Positions 11,231 through 23,922 of a DNA stretch of 64,000 bases are shown here, one piece after another. This DNA is from Isoetes taiwanensis. Lineage: Eukaryota > Streptophyta > Lycopodiopsida > Isoetales > Isoetaceae. The translations under genes were made by a program, and so were the position numbers. Position 1 is the first letter of the stretch. Every line of letters starts with the position of its first letter. The notes under the pieces are model-generated. The model saw only the letters and a program-made list of their open reading frames with translations, did no database searches and was not told the DNA's origin. The DNA lies in NCBI GenBank assembly GCA_021234155.1, contig JAJEKV010000030.1, positions 7,127,890-7,191,889 of the forward strand. The letters run 5' to 3'.

Positions 11231-12143
11231 TGTGACGTCCCCTACTGCATTATCGTGCCCTCTCAGGTTACACAACGGGGAGTTCATCCCCAATACCAGC
11301 TCCATGCTAATGGGGGCCCTCCACATGACCACTGCTGCCGTGGCGGGTTCCGGTGTGAGGGAAAGTGGAAGGGTCATTGCACCGTCTCCCTCGGGCCCCT
11401 ACTGGCTAGCGAGGCGTAAACATACATGTCGTAGCACATACATCAACATCATATGACCATCCTGGCGAAGGATGGTCCTCCACATCTCTGCATAGACAAA
11501 GATCGGCCCGCATCCACATAGGGAATCCTACCCAAGGCTCCGGACTCAAAGGGATGGGCTTGGGTCTCTCAGGATTCATTGCGGGGGCGGGGAATTCATG
11601 GCAGTAGTTTGGCTGGCATATGACCATGGCTTAGGGTTGTCCACTCCATTAAAGCCCCTCCCTGCACACTTTGGCAGTGGTGCGAAAAAGTGTCGGGACT
11701 GATGTAGCCCGCCGGGATGCATAGCCAAAGGGCTATTCCTCGGGTTCATCCTCCCAGGTTCCGGCGGGGGTAGGGATCCTCCCCTCGAGAGATCTACATC
11801 TTTGACTCAAGGTGACTAGAGGGCCCACCGCGTAATCACCGAACCCACCCGGAAAGTGAACACCACTTCACGGGGTGTCGAGGGCCATGCCTTGCCCACA
11901 CGCAGTGGCAAGGCATTAGACCTAGTCACAATGATCCCTCGGTAGGCTTTACACACCCGAGGGCCTGCTTCAAGAGTCGGGACATGAACCTCCTTCTTAG
12001 CCCGGCCCCTCCACCCACATCCCAAGTGGCTCTTGTGCACAGGCGAATCTGGGGTGTGCTAGAGAGGCTACTCTAGGAGCATCAACTACAAAGCTTTAGG
12101 CCTCTACCCCCTTCCCAATACAAAGGAGTTCATAGAGATACAT
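11231..12143 (-). repeat. Family B LTR fragment (3' part)
   Basis: Starts TGTGACGTCC, the complement of the LTR 3' end ACGTCACA seen in B2 at 54351-54358. The body matches 42774-43410 (B1 LTR) closely and the reverse complement of 53330-54358 (B2 LTR). No PBS lies on its left, so it is a 3' LTR or a solo LTR. Similarity ends at 12143, and about 60 unmatched bases then lead to element C. ORFs in it are shadows. Confidence 0.75.
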
Positions 12144-12203
12144 TGTCATGAGTCCAACAAAATCTAGAAACAACTAACCCTTGCTCCACGCCATGCACAT
12201 GAG

Positions 12204-13892
12204 TGTAAAACAATCAGGGCAATAACCAGCAGCAAGGTAATATACTTCATTCACAACAAGAGAATTCATAATGGATATACAACTTGCCACATGCTAAACT
12301 CCAAATTGACAATGCTTGTTAAGAGGAATTGCAACTCGTAAACCATCACCAATGAGCATCATATTTCAGCTTGTCTTTTATAACATTGATAACATTGAAT
12401 CTTCAAAAATAATAGCAATATAACAAGGCATGATTCAAAGGAAATCAGCAATAAGACAATGATAAAGCAACTGGTCCATATGATTCTTCATAATAGTAAG
12501 GAACAATGCCCTTCAAATACATCCATTTCATCTCAGAACTTAATGAAATTCCAGAAAAAACAACAATTTAAAATACCTACTTGATCAATGCAAATTGTGT
12601 TGTCCTCTAAATCAGAAATTTGCTGCTGTAACACATGCTTCCACTTGTTATTGAAGACAAGGACGAATTTATAGTGCTCCATACTCTGATTTATGGCTGC
12701 TAATGATGACCCACAGTTGAATTTGCATAGAATGTGCTGCCCAATTGGAATTAGGTCTGATATACATGTAAAATCTGCCATAAGAATGCTTCACATTGCT
12801 GTAATTTTTTGCCCATAAGCTGATAGATCCAAATGAACTTACTTCCTTGCTTCTGGTGCTCTCCTTCCATGCCCCCGATGTCTTCCTTTCATGTAATCGC
12901 AGCCCTTGTTCCAAAACGACCTGCCCGCTCCCATCTCCTTAACTCTTACGTTAGGTTTTTCTCCTCCTTTCATCCACATCAGCTCCTAGTCATCAATTTT
13001 CTTCAAATACATTTAATTTCCTTTCATATTCCATGACTTGTATCCCTTAGATAGACGGTATGCGACCTTGATTGTACTGCCCGCACTTCTCACCTTGTTT
13101 GTATTTGTTTCCCATTATTCATGTCTGTCTGCCTCTTGTAACATCATCCAATCCTTGGTGTAATGCCTTCCTCATCTTCATCTTCACACCTCATTAGTCT
13201 TTGCTTAGAACACTCTTTTGTGATCTTTCAATTCTAATCCCTATTTGCTTGCTTCATAAACATGTCATTATCTTCCCAAATCACTGCATCTAATTCCACA
13301 CCCTTAGTTTGTGAATTGAATACATGATCTTTGTTTTCCTCAACTTTGTGCCATGGTATCTCGTCACACATTTTGTATCAAACATATCTCACTAATATAA
13401 CTCGGAAATGCATAGTAATGGTATTATAGCTAGGACTAAAACCTCGCCCGCGTAGGGGTTTTTGGAAAACCTCCACCATAATACCGCCACTAATACATTC
13501 CAAGACCTTCAAATGCAACTACAATTGATTTTGTGATCTTGCGCTTTTCATAACGGCCCCTTGCATAATCCCACATCTGCCATAGGTGTCCCTTTTAGTC
13601 TTGATCCTATTCAAGTTGTCACCGCTTCTTATCAGGGGGTCTTCATACTTCAAACATAATAGCCGCCACGGTTGCCTCTTGCTTCTTATCGTGGTCTTCA
13701 TACTTCAAACATAATAGCCGCTACGGTTGCCTCTCCGCTTCTTATCGGGGTCTTCATACTTCAAACATAATAGCCGCCACGGTTGCCTCTCGCTTCTTAT
13801 CAGGGGTCTTCACAAAAAACCAATTTCCTAAAACATATAAATTATCCTCAGAAATATGTAAGAAAAACGGTTTAGAATCTTCAAAAAATACA
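12204..13892 (-). repeat. 3' LTR of element C
   Basis: TGTAAAACAATC at 12204 and AAAATACA at 13892 form short terminal inverted repeats. Just beyond, the minus strand reads GATGGAGTAT before TGTATTTT, a plausible polypurine tract. The region matches 19691-21175 in order over its whole length. The inner part holds a 58-bp tandem repeat (13623-13812). Confidence 0.7.
13623..13812. repeat. Tandem repeat, ~58-bp unit, three copies and a partial one
   Basis: Units beginning GCTTCTTATC and containing CTTCAAACATAATAGCCGCC recur at about 13623, 13681 and 13737, with a partial fourth from 13793. A degraded version lies at about 20935-21095 in the other LTR, so the array predates insertion. The repeat lies close to the LTR start in the coding sense, that is in U3, where enhancer-like repeats are common. 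Confidence 0.75.
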
Positions 13893-13972
13893 ATACTCCA
13901 TCATTCCGGATACCAAATCCCCTACTACATTATCCTCCCTCCTATTGTTCTTCGTCCCAAGAACACTATGCA

Positions 13973-15290
13973 TCAGGTCAGTATTCTTGCTTGTACAAAG
14001 ATAGGTCGATCTTCCTCTTGCAAATATAGCTTTAAACGTGCTCCATTAACTCGCGTAGGCAAATCTTGCCCTTGCAAATCTGTCAAGGTTACAGAGCCAT
14101 TCATGAAGACTTCTCTCACAATATATGGGCCTATCCATCGCATCCTGAGCTTTCCGGGCCGCTTCCAGTGTTTACTATCATACATTAAAACTGTGTCGCC
14201 AATAGTAAACTCCTTCTTTTTCACATGTCTATCGTACCATGCCTTTCTTTGTTGCTGCAACACCTCACGTGCTTTGAATGCATGTAGGCGAGTCTCATCT
14301 AACTTTTCAAGCTCTTGTAAGCGTGATTTAATGCTGCCATCCCAATCCAACTTGTTTTGAAATAGCTACCCTCAATGAGGAATCTCTAATTCAATTGGAA
14401 CTACTGCTTCCTGACCATAAACAAGTTGAAACGGAGTAGCTCTAGTTGTCACCTTGTAGGCAATCCGGTACGCCCATAACGCATCAAGAAGACGCTTATC
14501 CCAATCACTCCTACTTGCATTGCAAATCTTTGCGATAATATTACATAAGGTTCTGTTCGTCCTCTCTACCCTTCCATTTGCCCGTGGATGATATGGGCGT
14601 GGTCTTTTCGATGCTTCACATTATATAACTCTGTTAAGGCTGCTATGACTTGATTAAGGAAGTGTTTACCTCATGGCCACCAATTCAATAGGACAACCAA
14701 TCGAATGATAATATTTTCATATAAGAATGATGCAAAAAAGAAAGATTATCCTCTCTAAGAGCTTTCGGCTTCCACCCACTTTGTAACATATAGTCAAGAC
14801 GCAACAAGAATGTACTGTTCCGGGTCTGCTTAGCAGGTGGATTAATAGGTCCCATAAAGTCAATGCCCCACTTTTCAAATGGCAACACAGGAACAATAGG
14901 ATGCAAGAACATCGTATCCCTTCTTGTGGGTCTTCCAAGACGTTGGCAAGGATCACATTTTTTGACATAATCAGCAACATCCTTATGCATGGAATGCCAC
15001 CAATAACCTGCTTGTAAAATCTTCTCGTGACTGCTGTTTATTTGTGATGGCGTGCCGAGGTAGCGTCATGACATGCAATTATAATTTTTCCACCTCATGT
15101 GGTAAGACACACCCCTAAGAATATCATCTCACCAATGCGATAAAGGGTTCCTGCAATTAAAGTGTAGGGACGGATTGAATAATCAATCTTCTTCTGCTCG
15201 CATAAGTCAAATGCTCGTGCAATTTTCCCGCGATAAATATTCAGCGATATTAAAGAGCCACTCCGGACCGATTCCACATGGAAAAGGTTT
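13973..15290 (-). pseudogene. Integrase of element C
   Basis: Reading right to left: zinc-binding part ending CDPCQRLGRPTRRD (14920-14965), catalytic core start FEKWGIDFMGPI (14840-14880), the Glu block YHPRANGRVERTNRTL in shifted frame (14560-14600), then an intact 125-residue C-terminal part at 13973-14350 with KAWYDRHVKKKEF, GDTVLMYDSKHWKRPGKLR and WIGPYIVREVF. The C-terminal part is the cleanest ORF of the element. The frame is broken between core and C-terminal part. No chromodomain is seen after the GPYIV block. Confidence 0.75.
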
Positions 15291-15599
15291 GCATCCGGTA
15301 GATCATCTTCAACACCAACCTTCTTGAGATGCTATTACCCGAGACAAGTGGTCTCAACAGAACATGTGACTTTCCGGCTTAATAACAATTTTAAATCGAA
15401 ATTCCGCAACAAAAAGGAGCCAACGAGTTATCCTTCCCCGCATTTACATGGTTTAAGGATCAAGTACTTGAGCGCTTGGTCCACATAAAATACAAATTCC
15501 TTGCCCAAGAGATAATGTCGGAACTTCAAATTGAATAGATCATACCTGTGCCTTCACGCTCCGTAGTGCAATAATTTCTTTCGCACTAGAGAGTTGCCC

Positions 15600-16700
15600 C
15601 TCGGGTATAATATATGGGATGATCCCATCCGCTATCATCTGGTTGTGCTAGAATACTTCCAATGGCATAATTTGATGCATCAATATGCACATGAAAAACT
15701 TTATCCAAAGATGGCATTTTCAAAATAGGAGCAGAAACTAGTGCTTGTTTTAAAGCCTCAAATGCATCTTGACATTCACTACTCCATGTGAATTCAGCCC
15801 TTTCTTCAATAAATTGGTCAATGGCAAAGCCTTATCAAGATAATGGCGAATGAACCTTCTATGGTAACCTACACGGACCGAGAAAAGCCTGCAATTCCTT
15901 GATCGTCATGGGGAGGCCTTAAATCTGATATGATCTTGACTTTTCCGGGGTCTACCGCCCCCATCTTGAGAGACATTCGCCTAGAAGAATACCATGTGTG
16001 AAAGAAAAGAACATTTAAATGGGTTGAGAGAGATACCATATTCCCGCATCAAGGAAACAAGCTCTTAATTTCTTCAAGTGGGGTCATTGTAAGAGCTAAA
16101 AACACTGAAGTCATCCAAAAATCTCGATGAAATCTACTTAAATAATCCTTGAATGCTTGCTGTCATAATATTTGAAAGGTTGCCGGAGCATTGCATAAAC
16201 CCGAAAGGCATGACTTTTATCGAAAACAGCCCCATTCGTGACAAAGGCGGTTTTGTCTCTATCTTCCGTGCGATTTGAACTTGATTATAACCGCTATAGC
16301 CATCGAAAAGAATAACACTCGTGACCCATGATCGCATCCAATACGAGTCCGTGAAACGCAAAGGGAATCCATCTTTAACAGTGACATGATTAAGTTTGCG
16401 GAACCACGCGATACCGAATTTTCGTATTCTTTTTAGAACAACAACTATAGGAGATAGCCATTCACTTTGTTTCAATTGGTTCAATAAACTCCGTGATCTA
16501 AAAGATTATCAATTTCCTCCTTCAAACACGAGAATAACTAGGATTCATTCTATAAGGACGCTTGGAATAGCGCGGGGAATGGCGTCTCTTACCAATGGAA
16601 TACGGCGAACACAAAGTTGAGGATTAATGCCAACCATTTTAGTGTAACTCCATGCAAAGATATCTCGGAACTCTTCAAAAGAAGTTGGTATCGCTCTGGC
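15600..16700 (-). pseudogene. Reverse transcriptase and RNase H of element C
   Basis: RT motifs in order: SEWLSPIVVVLKR and FRKLNHVTVKDGFPL (16380-16470), FDGYSGYNQVQIARKIE (16260-16320), MPFGFMQCSGN in place of the usual MPFGLCNAPAT (16180-16215), and the catalytic block IFLDDFSVF (about 16090-16135, shifted frame). RNase H follows with KQALVSAPILKMP and FHVHIDASNYAIGSILAQ (15650-15760). Numerous indels, and the substitution of the NAPA block, make this copy non-functional as read. Confidence 0.75.
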
Positions 16701-17229
16701 TCCTCAATATTAAGGTGCTGCACTGAGTTTGATAATCCTAGGTTCCGCCTCGGTTCCTAAATTCAGATCTTGCAATCTTTGAGGCTCGATAAACTTCTTT
16801 ATAAGGTTGCTGGTTTCTTATTACGCTGGACCTCCCCGCCCAATTCCGCCACTTCATAATTAGTGAAATGCTGGGATACCGCCTCCTCGCCTTCCTCTTC
16901 AATTGGTTCTCTGGAAACCATATTACAACTTATTGTATCATTTAGCCATTCTTGAAGATCAACACTTGATGTGTCAGCTTGATAAGGTGGAGCTCGCAAA
17001 ACTATAATCCTCCTTTCCACATATATCGCAGTTAAAGATCAATATCTCCATTCGGAAGACTCGGTCTTCTTCACTTGAATCACGTGGAACTTGTATCCTT
17101 CGTTATCCTCGTTGTTCTTTGTGGGCATCAATGTATTAGGATGAAAGTGAACTTGCACTTCGAACCACATTGTTGCCATTCCAATTTGCGTGAGTCAAAA
17201 GAGACTAATCATGCTTAGCAGATGCTTGC

Positions 17230-17600
17230 AACCAAGGACGCCCAAGCAAGATCGGATAGGTGAAATTTCCATGGGCCATACGCAGATTACATAATCAACA
17301 TAGAATACAATAATTAATAGAGTTTGCACACCGTAATCATCCCTAAGGGTTTCTTCGTCGTTGATCCGCCATTCTTACCAATATGAAATACCACGGGGCA
17401 ATTCCGAAAGCTCCAATTTCTTCATGACATCCTCTGGGTATAATGTTGACCGCGGAACCTCCATCTATAGTGTGTTTTACTAATCAATTGGCCATTTATC
17501 TCCGCGTCAATACATGGTGAACTCATATCGGCAATGACGGGTAGAAGCTGAATTGACCTCCTTGACCCTTTGAGGCTGATGTAAGAGCCTTCCGGCACGG
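17230..17600 (-). pseudogene. Protease remnant of element C
   Basis: In one minus frame near 17435-17475 the bases read as IDGGSAVNI followed by PEDVMKKL, the active-site block of plant Ty3 proteases. The flanks are frameshifted and I cannot draw clean limits. Position between gag and RT fits. Confidence 0.55.
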
Positions 17601-17639
17601 TGCAACTTGTAATAATTGGCCAAAGTCAAAGTGGGATGT

Positions 17640-19650
17640 TGATTCTAAAATCCCAAAATATCATACGGTGCACTTGATTCCATCTTCAAAACCCTTTTTA
17701 TACTTAGCGTTTTTCTTTTGTGTGATTCCTTCAATACATGAGGCGAATTCAGCATCAATAATATTCTTTACATTCCGGGAGGCGGGGATGTCTTGCTGGT
17801 CAAATATAAAAGCTTGGTCTTCTACATCATCTTGGTCACGGAAAACAAGCGTGGCAATCCACCGAACATCGTTCTTGAAAATTACGGCTCACCGAATATG
17901 GCTGATAGCAAGAAGAAATCTTGTTCTCGTCTCTTTGATACTTGATGTCTTGTCTCCACCGCATATCTTTGGTATAAGTTGATTCAGCAGTATATCCACA
18001 AAGATTGCTCCGGAATCCCTCACAGAACCGCTAAACTTGATATTCTTCTTGACCTCCAATTTGTGCGGACAATTCTCACGAGAGTGCAACCCCTGTGTTT
18101 GGCATATGCACAATAGGCTGAAATTCCCTGAACTTCCCTTGGGTTAGGACAATGGGGAGAAATATAAGCCCATCTCACTTGTCGATAACATTGTGGAATC
18201 GTCATACCGCCCTCTGGGCCTCGCCGGTTGTTGGGTATCGGCTCCAGCCCACATGGGTTGCACTTGATGGGTTGATTGAGTGCATTGCATGGTGCTCTAT
18301 TCTTTAAATAAAGTCTTGGTCTTATGATTGGTAACCTGGTGTGACGAGACTATAGCTTGGGACCAGCAGCTGGGTTGCACATTCTAGATGGAGATGGCCA
18401 TATCCTTTACACTTTACACGGATGTTAAATCTTTCAGGTTTGAAGGTGAGGGGAGCGACCATACCTCGGGCAATTCGCAGCAGATGTCGGTCATTTTGCT
18501 TGTCCGTGCCTCGGCCTAATCCTCTTTCCTTATTAAGCTTTCACTCTTAGATCTGAGTTTTAGATTCCTTCAAGGCGGCTCCCAATTGCGACACGTAATC
18601 CATTACTCGGGGAATCAATGTTATTGTTCTTTGCGAGAAACAGGAACGGCATAGGGAAAAAGAAGGGAGGCTCCATAGGACTTGATGCCATACCCAATTG
18701 TGATGGAAACATTCTTGCAGGCACCCTCCAGGCAGTGCATCTCCTCCCGGGTTGGTAATATGAGCCATGGCTGAGAGCTTAGCTTTGCTGCTCCCAGTGG
18801 AAACAATCTTTATGGCGACATCCTCTAATTTAGAAGGGTTGCCTTTTTGTATAAAACTGTCTCGGTGGAAATCTGGTTTGGCAAAATACCACCTGGTCTT
18901 CATCGGATGGTTTGGGATCTTTCTTTGCCACCAATCTTAATCGATAATATAACTATCAAACTCTCGTTGAAGCAACGATATCGCGACAATTCATCACTCG
19001 TTTCGTTGAGCATATCCTGGTCTGGCATTTCAAAAATGCTACTAACTCCTTCCAAAGTGTGGAAAGGGTAGTGGATTTAGCCAAAGCGATTTCCATTCTT
19101 GCGCCATCTTTGAGTGTCGTGGAAAAGCCTCGCCTCTTCTATAGCAGTCATTATCCTCCAGGTTACAATGACCTCCTTGCGATTGTTAGAAATGATTGCG
19201 CAGTGACATGTCTGTAAGGCGGAAAATGTTGGACCAGCATCAGGTGTTGCCTTTGTTGTTGTTGTTGTTCTTTGGGCATGGCATATCGGAGAAATAGATA
19301 CTACTAAACTCGAACTTGAAGGGACTGGTATAACTTCACAATTTGGTTGTTGTGTTGCCTTCTGATAACTCAAACTAGATTTCCAATTTTTAGGACTCAA
19401 ACTTCATTAGATTCTAAGAACTGAGTTCATGATAATGCTCTTGTAGCGTTGCTCGCGATCTTGGTTTAGTTGCTCTTTTTCTTGTCATTCTCCTCCTTGA
19501 CTTCACATTTGGCGGTACATAAAACATGAATCGTATGGATATAAATATTTGGCTTTAGTCTTGACCTCTTTTTTGTTAGTCTCTAATTTCTTCCACTCAT
19601 GCGATGGCGGTTCTCTAAATAAAGCTTTTAAAAATAAACAGGTCCGGCTT
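17640..19650 (-). pseudogene. Gag region of element C, degraded
   Basis: The clearest signals are two zinc-knuckle-like blocks at about 18060-18185 on the minus strand: one ends ISPHCPNP, and a second reads CQTQGLHSRENC with one residue too many between Cys and His. Short minus frames at 18547-18903 and 19077-19400 probably belong to gag but match nothing I know. The stretch 18300-19650 is very noisy. A PBS is not recognisable next to the right LTR; a faint GGCTC block near 19673 may be what is left of an initiator-Met type site. Confidence 0.4.
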
Positions 19651-19690
19651 CATCCTAAACCGGCTAACTTAGGGCTCCGCAGTAGATGCA

Positions 19691-21175
19691 TGATTAATAA
19701 AACAATGGGGCAAGCAGCAAGGTAATAACTTCATTCACAACAAGGAGAATTCTCCTTGGTGGACCTTGCAACAAGCTGCTAAACTCCAAATTGACGTATT
19801 GAGATTTTCTGGTGAGCATCATATATTCTTGGGCATCATATTTCCGACATCTTTTACTAACATTGATAACAGTATTGAGATCCTCTTCAAAATATTATAA
19901 TATAACAAGGCATGATTCAAAGGAAATCAGCTTGTGGGTGATAAAAACAGTGATTATGGATTGTCTTCTCATATATTAGTAAGGCAATGTACTTCAAAAT
20001 ACCTCCATTCTCATCGAACTTAATGAAATTCCAGAAACAGCTTTCGTTTTAGTACTGCTTGATCGAAACTATGATTGTGTTTACATCTCTATAAATCAGG
20101 AATTTGTACTAACAACACCTTGTTCCACTTGTTATTCAGAACAGGACAGATTCATGGTGATACTCCATACTCTGGATTACCTGAGCTAATATGATACGAA
20201 CTTTGGTGCATGGAATGTGCTGCCAATTGGAATTGGTCGTGTGTAAAATCTGCCATACAAGGTGCTTCCATTGCTGTGTGTTTTATGTGATCTAATGGAC
20301 TTGCTTAATGTAATCATGTCTTAACTCTTAGATTGGGGTTTCTCTTTTCATCCACATCAGCTCCTAGTCATCAGTTTTCATACAAAATACATTTTAATTT
20401 CTGCTGTCCATGACATCTCAGGATGGGCGGTGTGCGACCTTGGCATTTCTTGCGCCTACACATGTTTACTTCTTCCATTTCCCATTATTCATATGCATGC
20501 GCCTCTTGTGACATCATCGTCCTTGGTGTAATGCCTTCCCTCACTCCTCTAATATTTCACACACTGTTGATGCTGCTTAGAACACTCTTTGTAATCTTTT
20601 AATTCTAATCTGGCGCTTGTTATCTTCTGATCGCAATCTAATTTACGCTGATTTCAATTGGAATGATCTTTCTTTCTCAACATCTGTGCATTTTTGTATC
20701 AGGCTTATCTCACTTGTCTACAACTGGGATAGGACAGTAATGGTATTATAACTGGTTAAATACCGCCCGCGTGGGTTTTGGAAAACCTCCATCATACTAA
20801 TACATTTCCAGACATTCTTAAATGCAACTACAATTCTGATTTTTGTGGTCTTGCGCTTCATCTTCCTTAAAACCACGCATTATATCGCCATAGGTGTCCC
20901 TTTTAATCTTGATCAGTTGCCCTTCTGGGTCTCCTGCTTCAAACATCGCTGAAGTTGCCTCTTATCGTCTTCTTAAACATAATAGCATCTTGAGTTGCCT
21001 CACCTTCAGGGGTCTTCAAACATAATGGCCTGCTTATAAGGTCTTCGCCCTTTCAAACATGGCAGCTCACGAGTTGCCCTCTTCGCCCATGGGGTCTTCA
21101 CAAAAATACCAATTTCCCTAAAACATATAGTGCATAATAAATATATGTAAGAAAAAGCGGTTAGAATCTTCAAAA
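19691..21175 (-). repeat. 5' LTR of element C, degraded
   Basis: Same order of blocks as 12204-13892: AGCAAGGTAATA, TTCATTCACAACAAG, GGCATGATTCAAAGGAAATCAGC, TAATGAAATTCCAGAAA, TTTTGGAAAACCTCC and the tandem-repeat zone. Identity is far lower than expected for LTRs of one insertion, so the two LTRs differ greatly in age, in sequence quality, or in origin. Confidence 0.6.
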
Positions 21176-21959
21176 TTTTGCGCCTTAAATCCGACGCGAG
21201 AGAGAGGAGTGGGAGATAAAACTAAGCTCCGGGATCTGGCCCGTTAACTGCACGAAGTGTTGGCTGATGCATCGTCAGGTTCATTTGTAGCGATTGAGCA
21301 TAAGGATTGCTGTAGTGGGTGAGTGAAGCCAAAATTTATCTGCCGGCGGATAAAATCATGAAAGATATAAACCATGGGGTGAACAGCATGGAGGGCCAAA
21401 CAGGAAGTCAGATCTTCAGGTGGAGTTGATCAAAGACTAATAGGGCCTGAGTAAGCCTTTGTCTTCAATGAAAAGGTCGGCCAGATCACGAGAAAATCCG
21501 CCTTGAGCATTAAACTTACCATTTGCAATACCACTTGATAAAAGAAAAAGATGGCGTCGGGCAACCACATAATCGGATAAGCGGAAGGTGTAAAAAGTCT
21601 TTAGGAATCACGAGGAGAGCAAGATCAATATATGTCTCCTGTTGATTACGAGCCTCTTACTGGCGATTGAAGCGACTGTTGGAGTTGATGCTCTAAATCA
21701 TGGATCGATTATCTTTATCGGCAAGGAGGCCCGGGACTGATCCGCGGAACTTTTTCTTGAAGGCGTGGCTTTGTGAAGAGGAAGGTACTTGAGTGGAGTG
21801 TTGAAGCCGAAGAGTTGCTATTTACGTATCATCAATGATCTTACGCTGCGAGCTTCGGGGAGTTGAGCTGTAGAAGTGACCTGATTTTAAATTGGAAAGT
21901 TGGTCTTGAGAGAGTGATCTTGGCGCGTGCGCTCACCAAGTTCTTGGAGGTACATTTGT
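21176..21959. other. No gene recognised
   Basis: Mixed-composition DNA right of element C. It may be the downstream part of the transcription unit at 21960-23757 or the 3' region of element E. I see no ORF, RNA gene or repeat I can name. Confidence 0.3.
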
Positions 21960-23264
21960 TGTAATTAAAAGAGAGCTCGGTGTATAGGGTTTGGAAGTCC
22001 GCAAAGGAATTTATCCTTAATACGCAAGGAGGTTATCCTTGTCCTTGATGGTAGCCAACAATTCTTCAATAGTTGGCCCGTAATTGAGCACGATTGTTGT
22101 CGGCTGACGGAGCTAGTCCTTTCTTGTTACGCCTTGAGAGATTCACGGGCACGTAAAAGAGCCTCGTCCTTTTCTTGAAGACTATCTTGAGATTGAATTT
22201 TGAAAGTGGCGGCCTGAAAATCCTTGTGAAGTGCTTAGTGGTTTCCTTGTAACCTTGAATGCGTTCATGAAAGGTTTCCTGAGAGTCTTGAAGCTTTGCA
22301 TGGCGCCCCAGACATCTGTTGATGTTGATAAAGTCTGTCGGAGGAGGTGGATGTCTGCGAGAACACGTTTGTCGATGGCTGTGGCCTTTGAGAAACATGG
22401 TGAGAACGAGTGCAGTTTGGTGGAGGAAGAGGAAGGCGGTCTGGCTGGGTTCTTGGTTTTGAGCATGGCGAGGGGAGGGAAAATTTTGAGGCGTGAAGTC
22501 TGCATGAAGGCGTGTGGTCTCTGAGGAATAGGATTGGAGGCTGTTTGTTGGATGCTTGAGATGTCGTATGTTGATGAGTGGGTGAACCTTGGCCCGAGGG
22601 AGTGGTAGACAATGGCGGAGGATGGCCTGTAGGTGAGCACCTATGGCGGTTTCAAGGCAGAAGAAGGGGTTGCTTTCGGATCGCGATCAATTTCATGAAG
22701 GAGGCGGAGGAACAAAAATTTGAGGCCAATCAATAGAATGTGTGGAGTGGATGGCCAAGATAATGATGTTGGCTTGCTTATTGATGTGGGTGTTCTTGAT
22801 GGAATACCCATAGAACTACATGCAATTTGACAAAAGTATCATGGGTTTTGGCAATGTTAGGTGAAGGCGATGAGTGTTGGCTTGATAAGGAAGTTGGCCA
22901 TCTTGAGTGACATCTGTTCTGTAAAAAGCGGCCCAAGATAAAAAAAACTGCGAATGGAGTAAGCTGGAATACACGAAAAAGAACCGGAGCGAATTGGCTT
23001 GAGAATATCCGTCGATCGACTCTTGTGGGCGTAACCGGTAGTGGTGTTGACCATATGAGCAACAAAGCTGTCCGGGTTAGTGCGGATTCGGTCGCGGGGA
23101 GTTCTGCTGGAGAATTCATACAACGTGGCGTTCTGCCACTTCACCGACTTGGACTGTCCCGGGCATCCACGAAAGGTAGAATTGGAGAAAATAACGGACT
23201 CAAAGAGCGAGCCCATCACGGGGTGGTGACTTGAAGAGTTGGAAACTTTGGGGGAAGCGGCCAT
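21960..23264 (-). pseudogene. Unidentified minus-strand gene with own promoter
   Basis: A minus-strand start codon in a strong plant context (ACCATGG) at 23264 opens a 135-codon frame, MAASPKVSNSSSHHP, ending near 22857. Coding-like frames continue on the same strand to about 21960, broken by stops and shifts: one holds VLADIHLLRQTLSTSTDVW, others read as charged helices such as SLQEKDEALLRARESLKA and IEELLATIKDKDNLLA, suggesting a C-terminal coiled coil. The segment 23270-23720 is C/T-rich on the minus strand, like a 5' leader. I recognise no family. It lies downstream of integrase E on the same strand, so it could be an extra gene of that element or a host gene fragment. Confidence 0.4.
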
Positions 23265-23745
23265 GGTAAGAATCGAAGAAAAAGCGGGCGGATTGAAGGA
23301 GGCGGGGCGGAAGGCGAGGAAGGCAACGAAGTGAAGCGAAAAAAGGTTTTAGAATACGCAAGCATGTGAAGGGGCATCTTGAAGTGGAAAAAGGCCGTTG
23401 ATGGTGCGGATGACAATGCATCGCAGGGCGATTGAATGGCAAAACTTGAGCTAAGTCCCAAAGTTGAAGGAAAAAGCGAGATGAGCGGTGGAGATGAAAG
23501 CGTGTAATGAATGAGCGGTAGGATTTGGCAACTAGAAGGTACAAATAATAATGACGAGACGGGCATAAAAGGAAGGGATAACATTTAATGCGCGAACTTC
23601 GAAGTGGGATATCATAAAAGGAATTGTCGGGTAGTACCATGGCTAGATATCTGGCGGGAGAAGCAGGTCTGGATTTAGAAAGAGCCTTGCATTGCAACCA
23701 CGTTAGCAATTTTGTGATTGGTCGTCGTCGAGCTCAAGCGGTTTG

Positions 23746-23757
23746 GCTATATATAGC
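23746..23757 (-). promoter_or_regulatory. TATA box of the unidentified minus-strand gene
   Basis: The palindrome GCTATATATAGC lies about 480 bases upstream of the ATG at 23264. Composition changes from GC-balanced to C/T-rich just downstream on the minus strand, as expected at a plant start site. No transcript evidence is available. Confidence 0.45.
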
Positions 23758-23922
23758 GGCGATGGTGGTGAGAGACACCGGTTCGCGGCGATGGGCGAGT
23801 GTGTACTATCTTGTGAAACGAAACTTTAATTTGCGGGGAAAATTTTTGTAGCGAGTCATAAAGCGAGAACAAATCACCTTCTTGAAATGTTTTAAACTTT
23901 AAGATGTTTGTCATGCTGCGAT

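Larger units (their letters stand above)
12204..21175 (-). mobile_element. Ty3/gypsy LTR retrotransposon C
   Basis: Two related non-coding segments, 12204-13892 and about 19691-21175, flank a minus-strand gag-PR-RT-RH-IN region, which defines an LTR element. The left LTR runs TGTAAAAC to AAATACA. The pol is heavily frameshifted and the right LTR is much poorer than the left one, with many substitutions and gaps, either from age or poor consensus. RT carries IFLDDFSVF and DGYSGYNQVQIA, a style seen in non-chromovirus plant Ty3 elements. I cannot assign a named lineage with confidence. Confidence 0.78.

Noticed and set aside
11102-11627. Several 70-90 codon ORFs on both strands after A1.
   Set aside because: The sequence is a family B LTR and the ORFs are not in frame in its other copies.
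13623-13812. CRISPR-like array of repeats.
   Set aside because: Units are direct tandem repeats without distinct spacers, within a plant LTR.
22182-22640. A defined 152-residue protein in the unidentified unit.
   Set aside because: Three overlapping minus frames compete and none covers the region alone; only a broken gene is reported.
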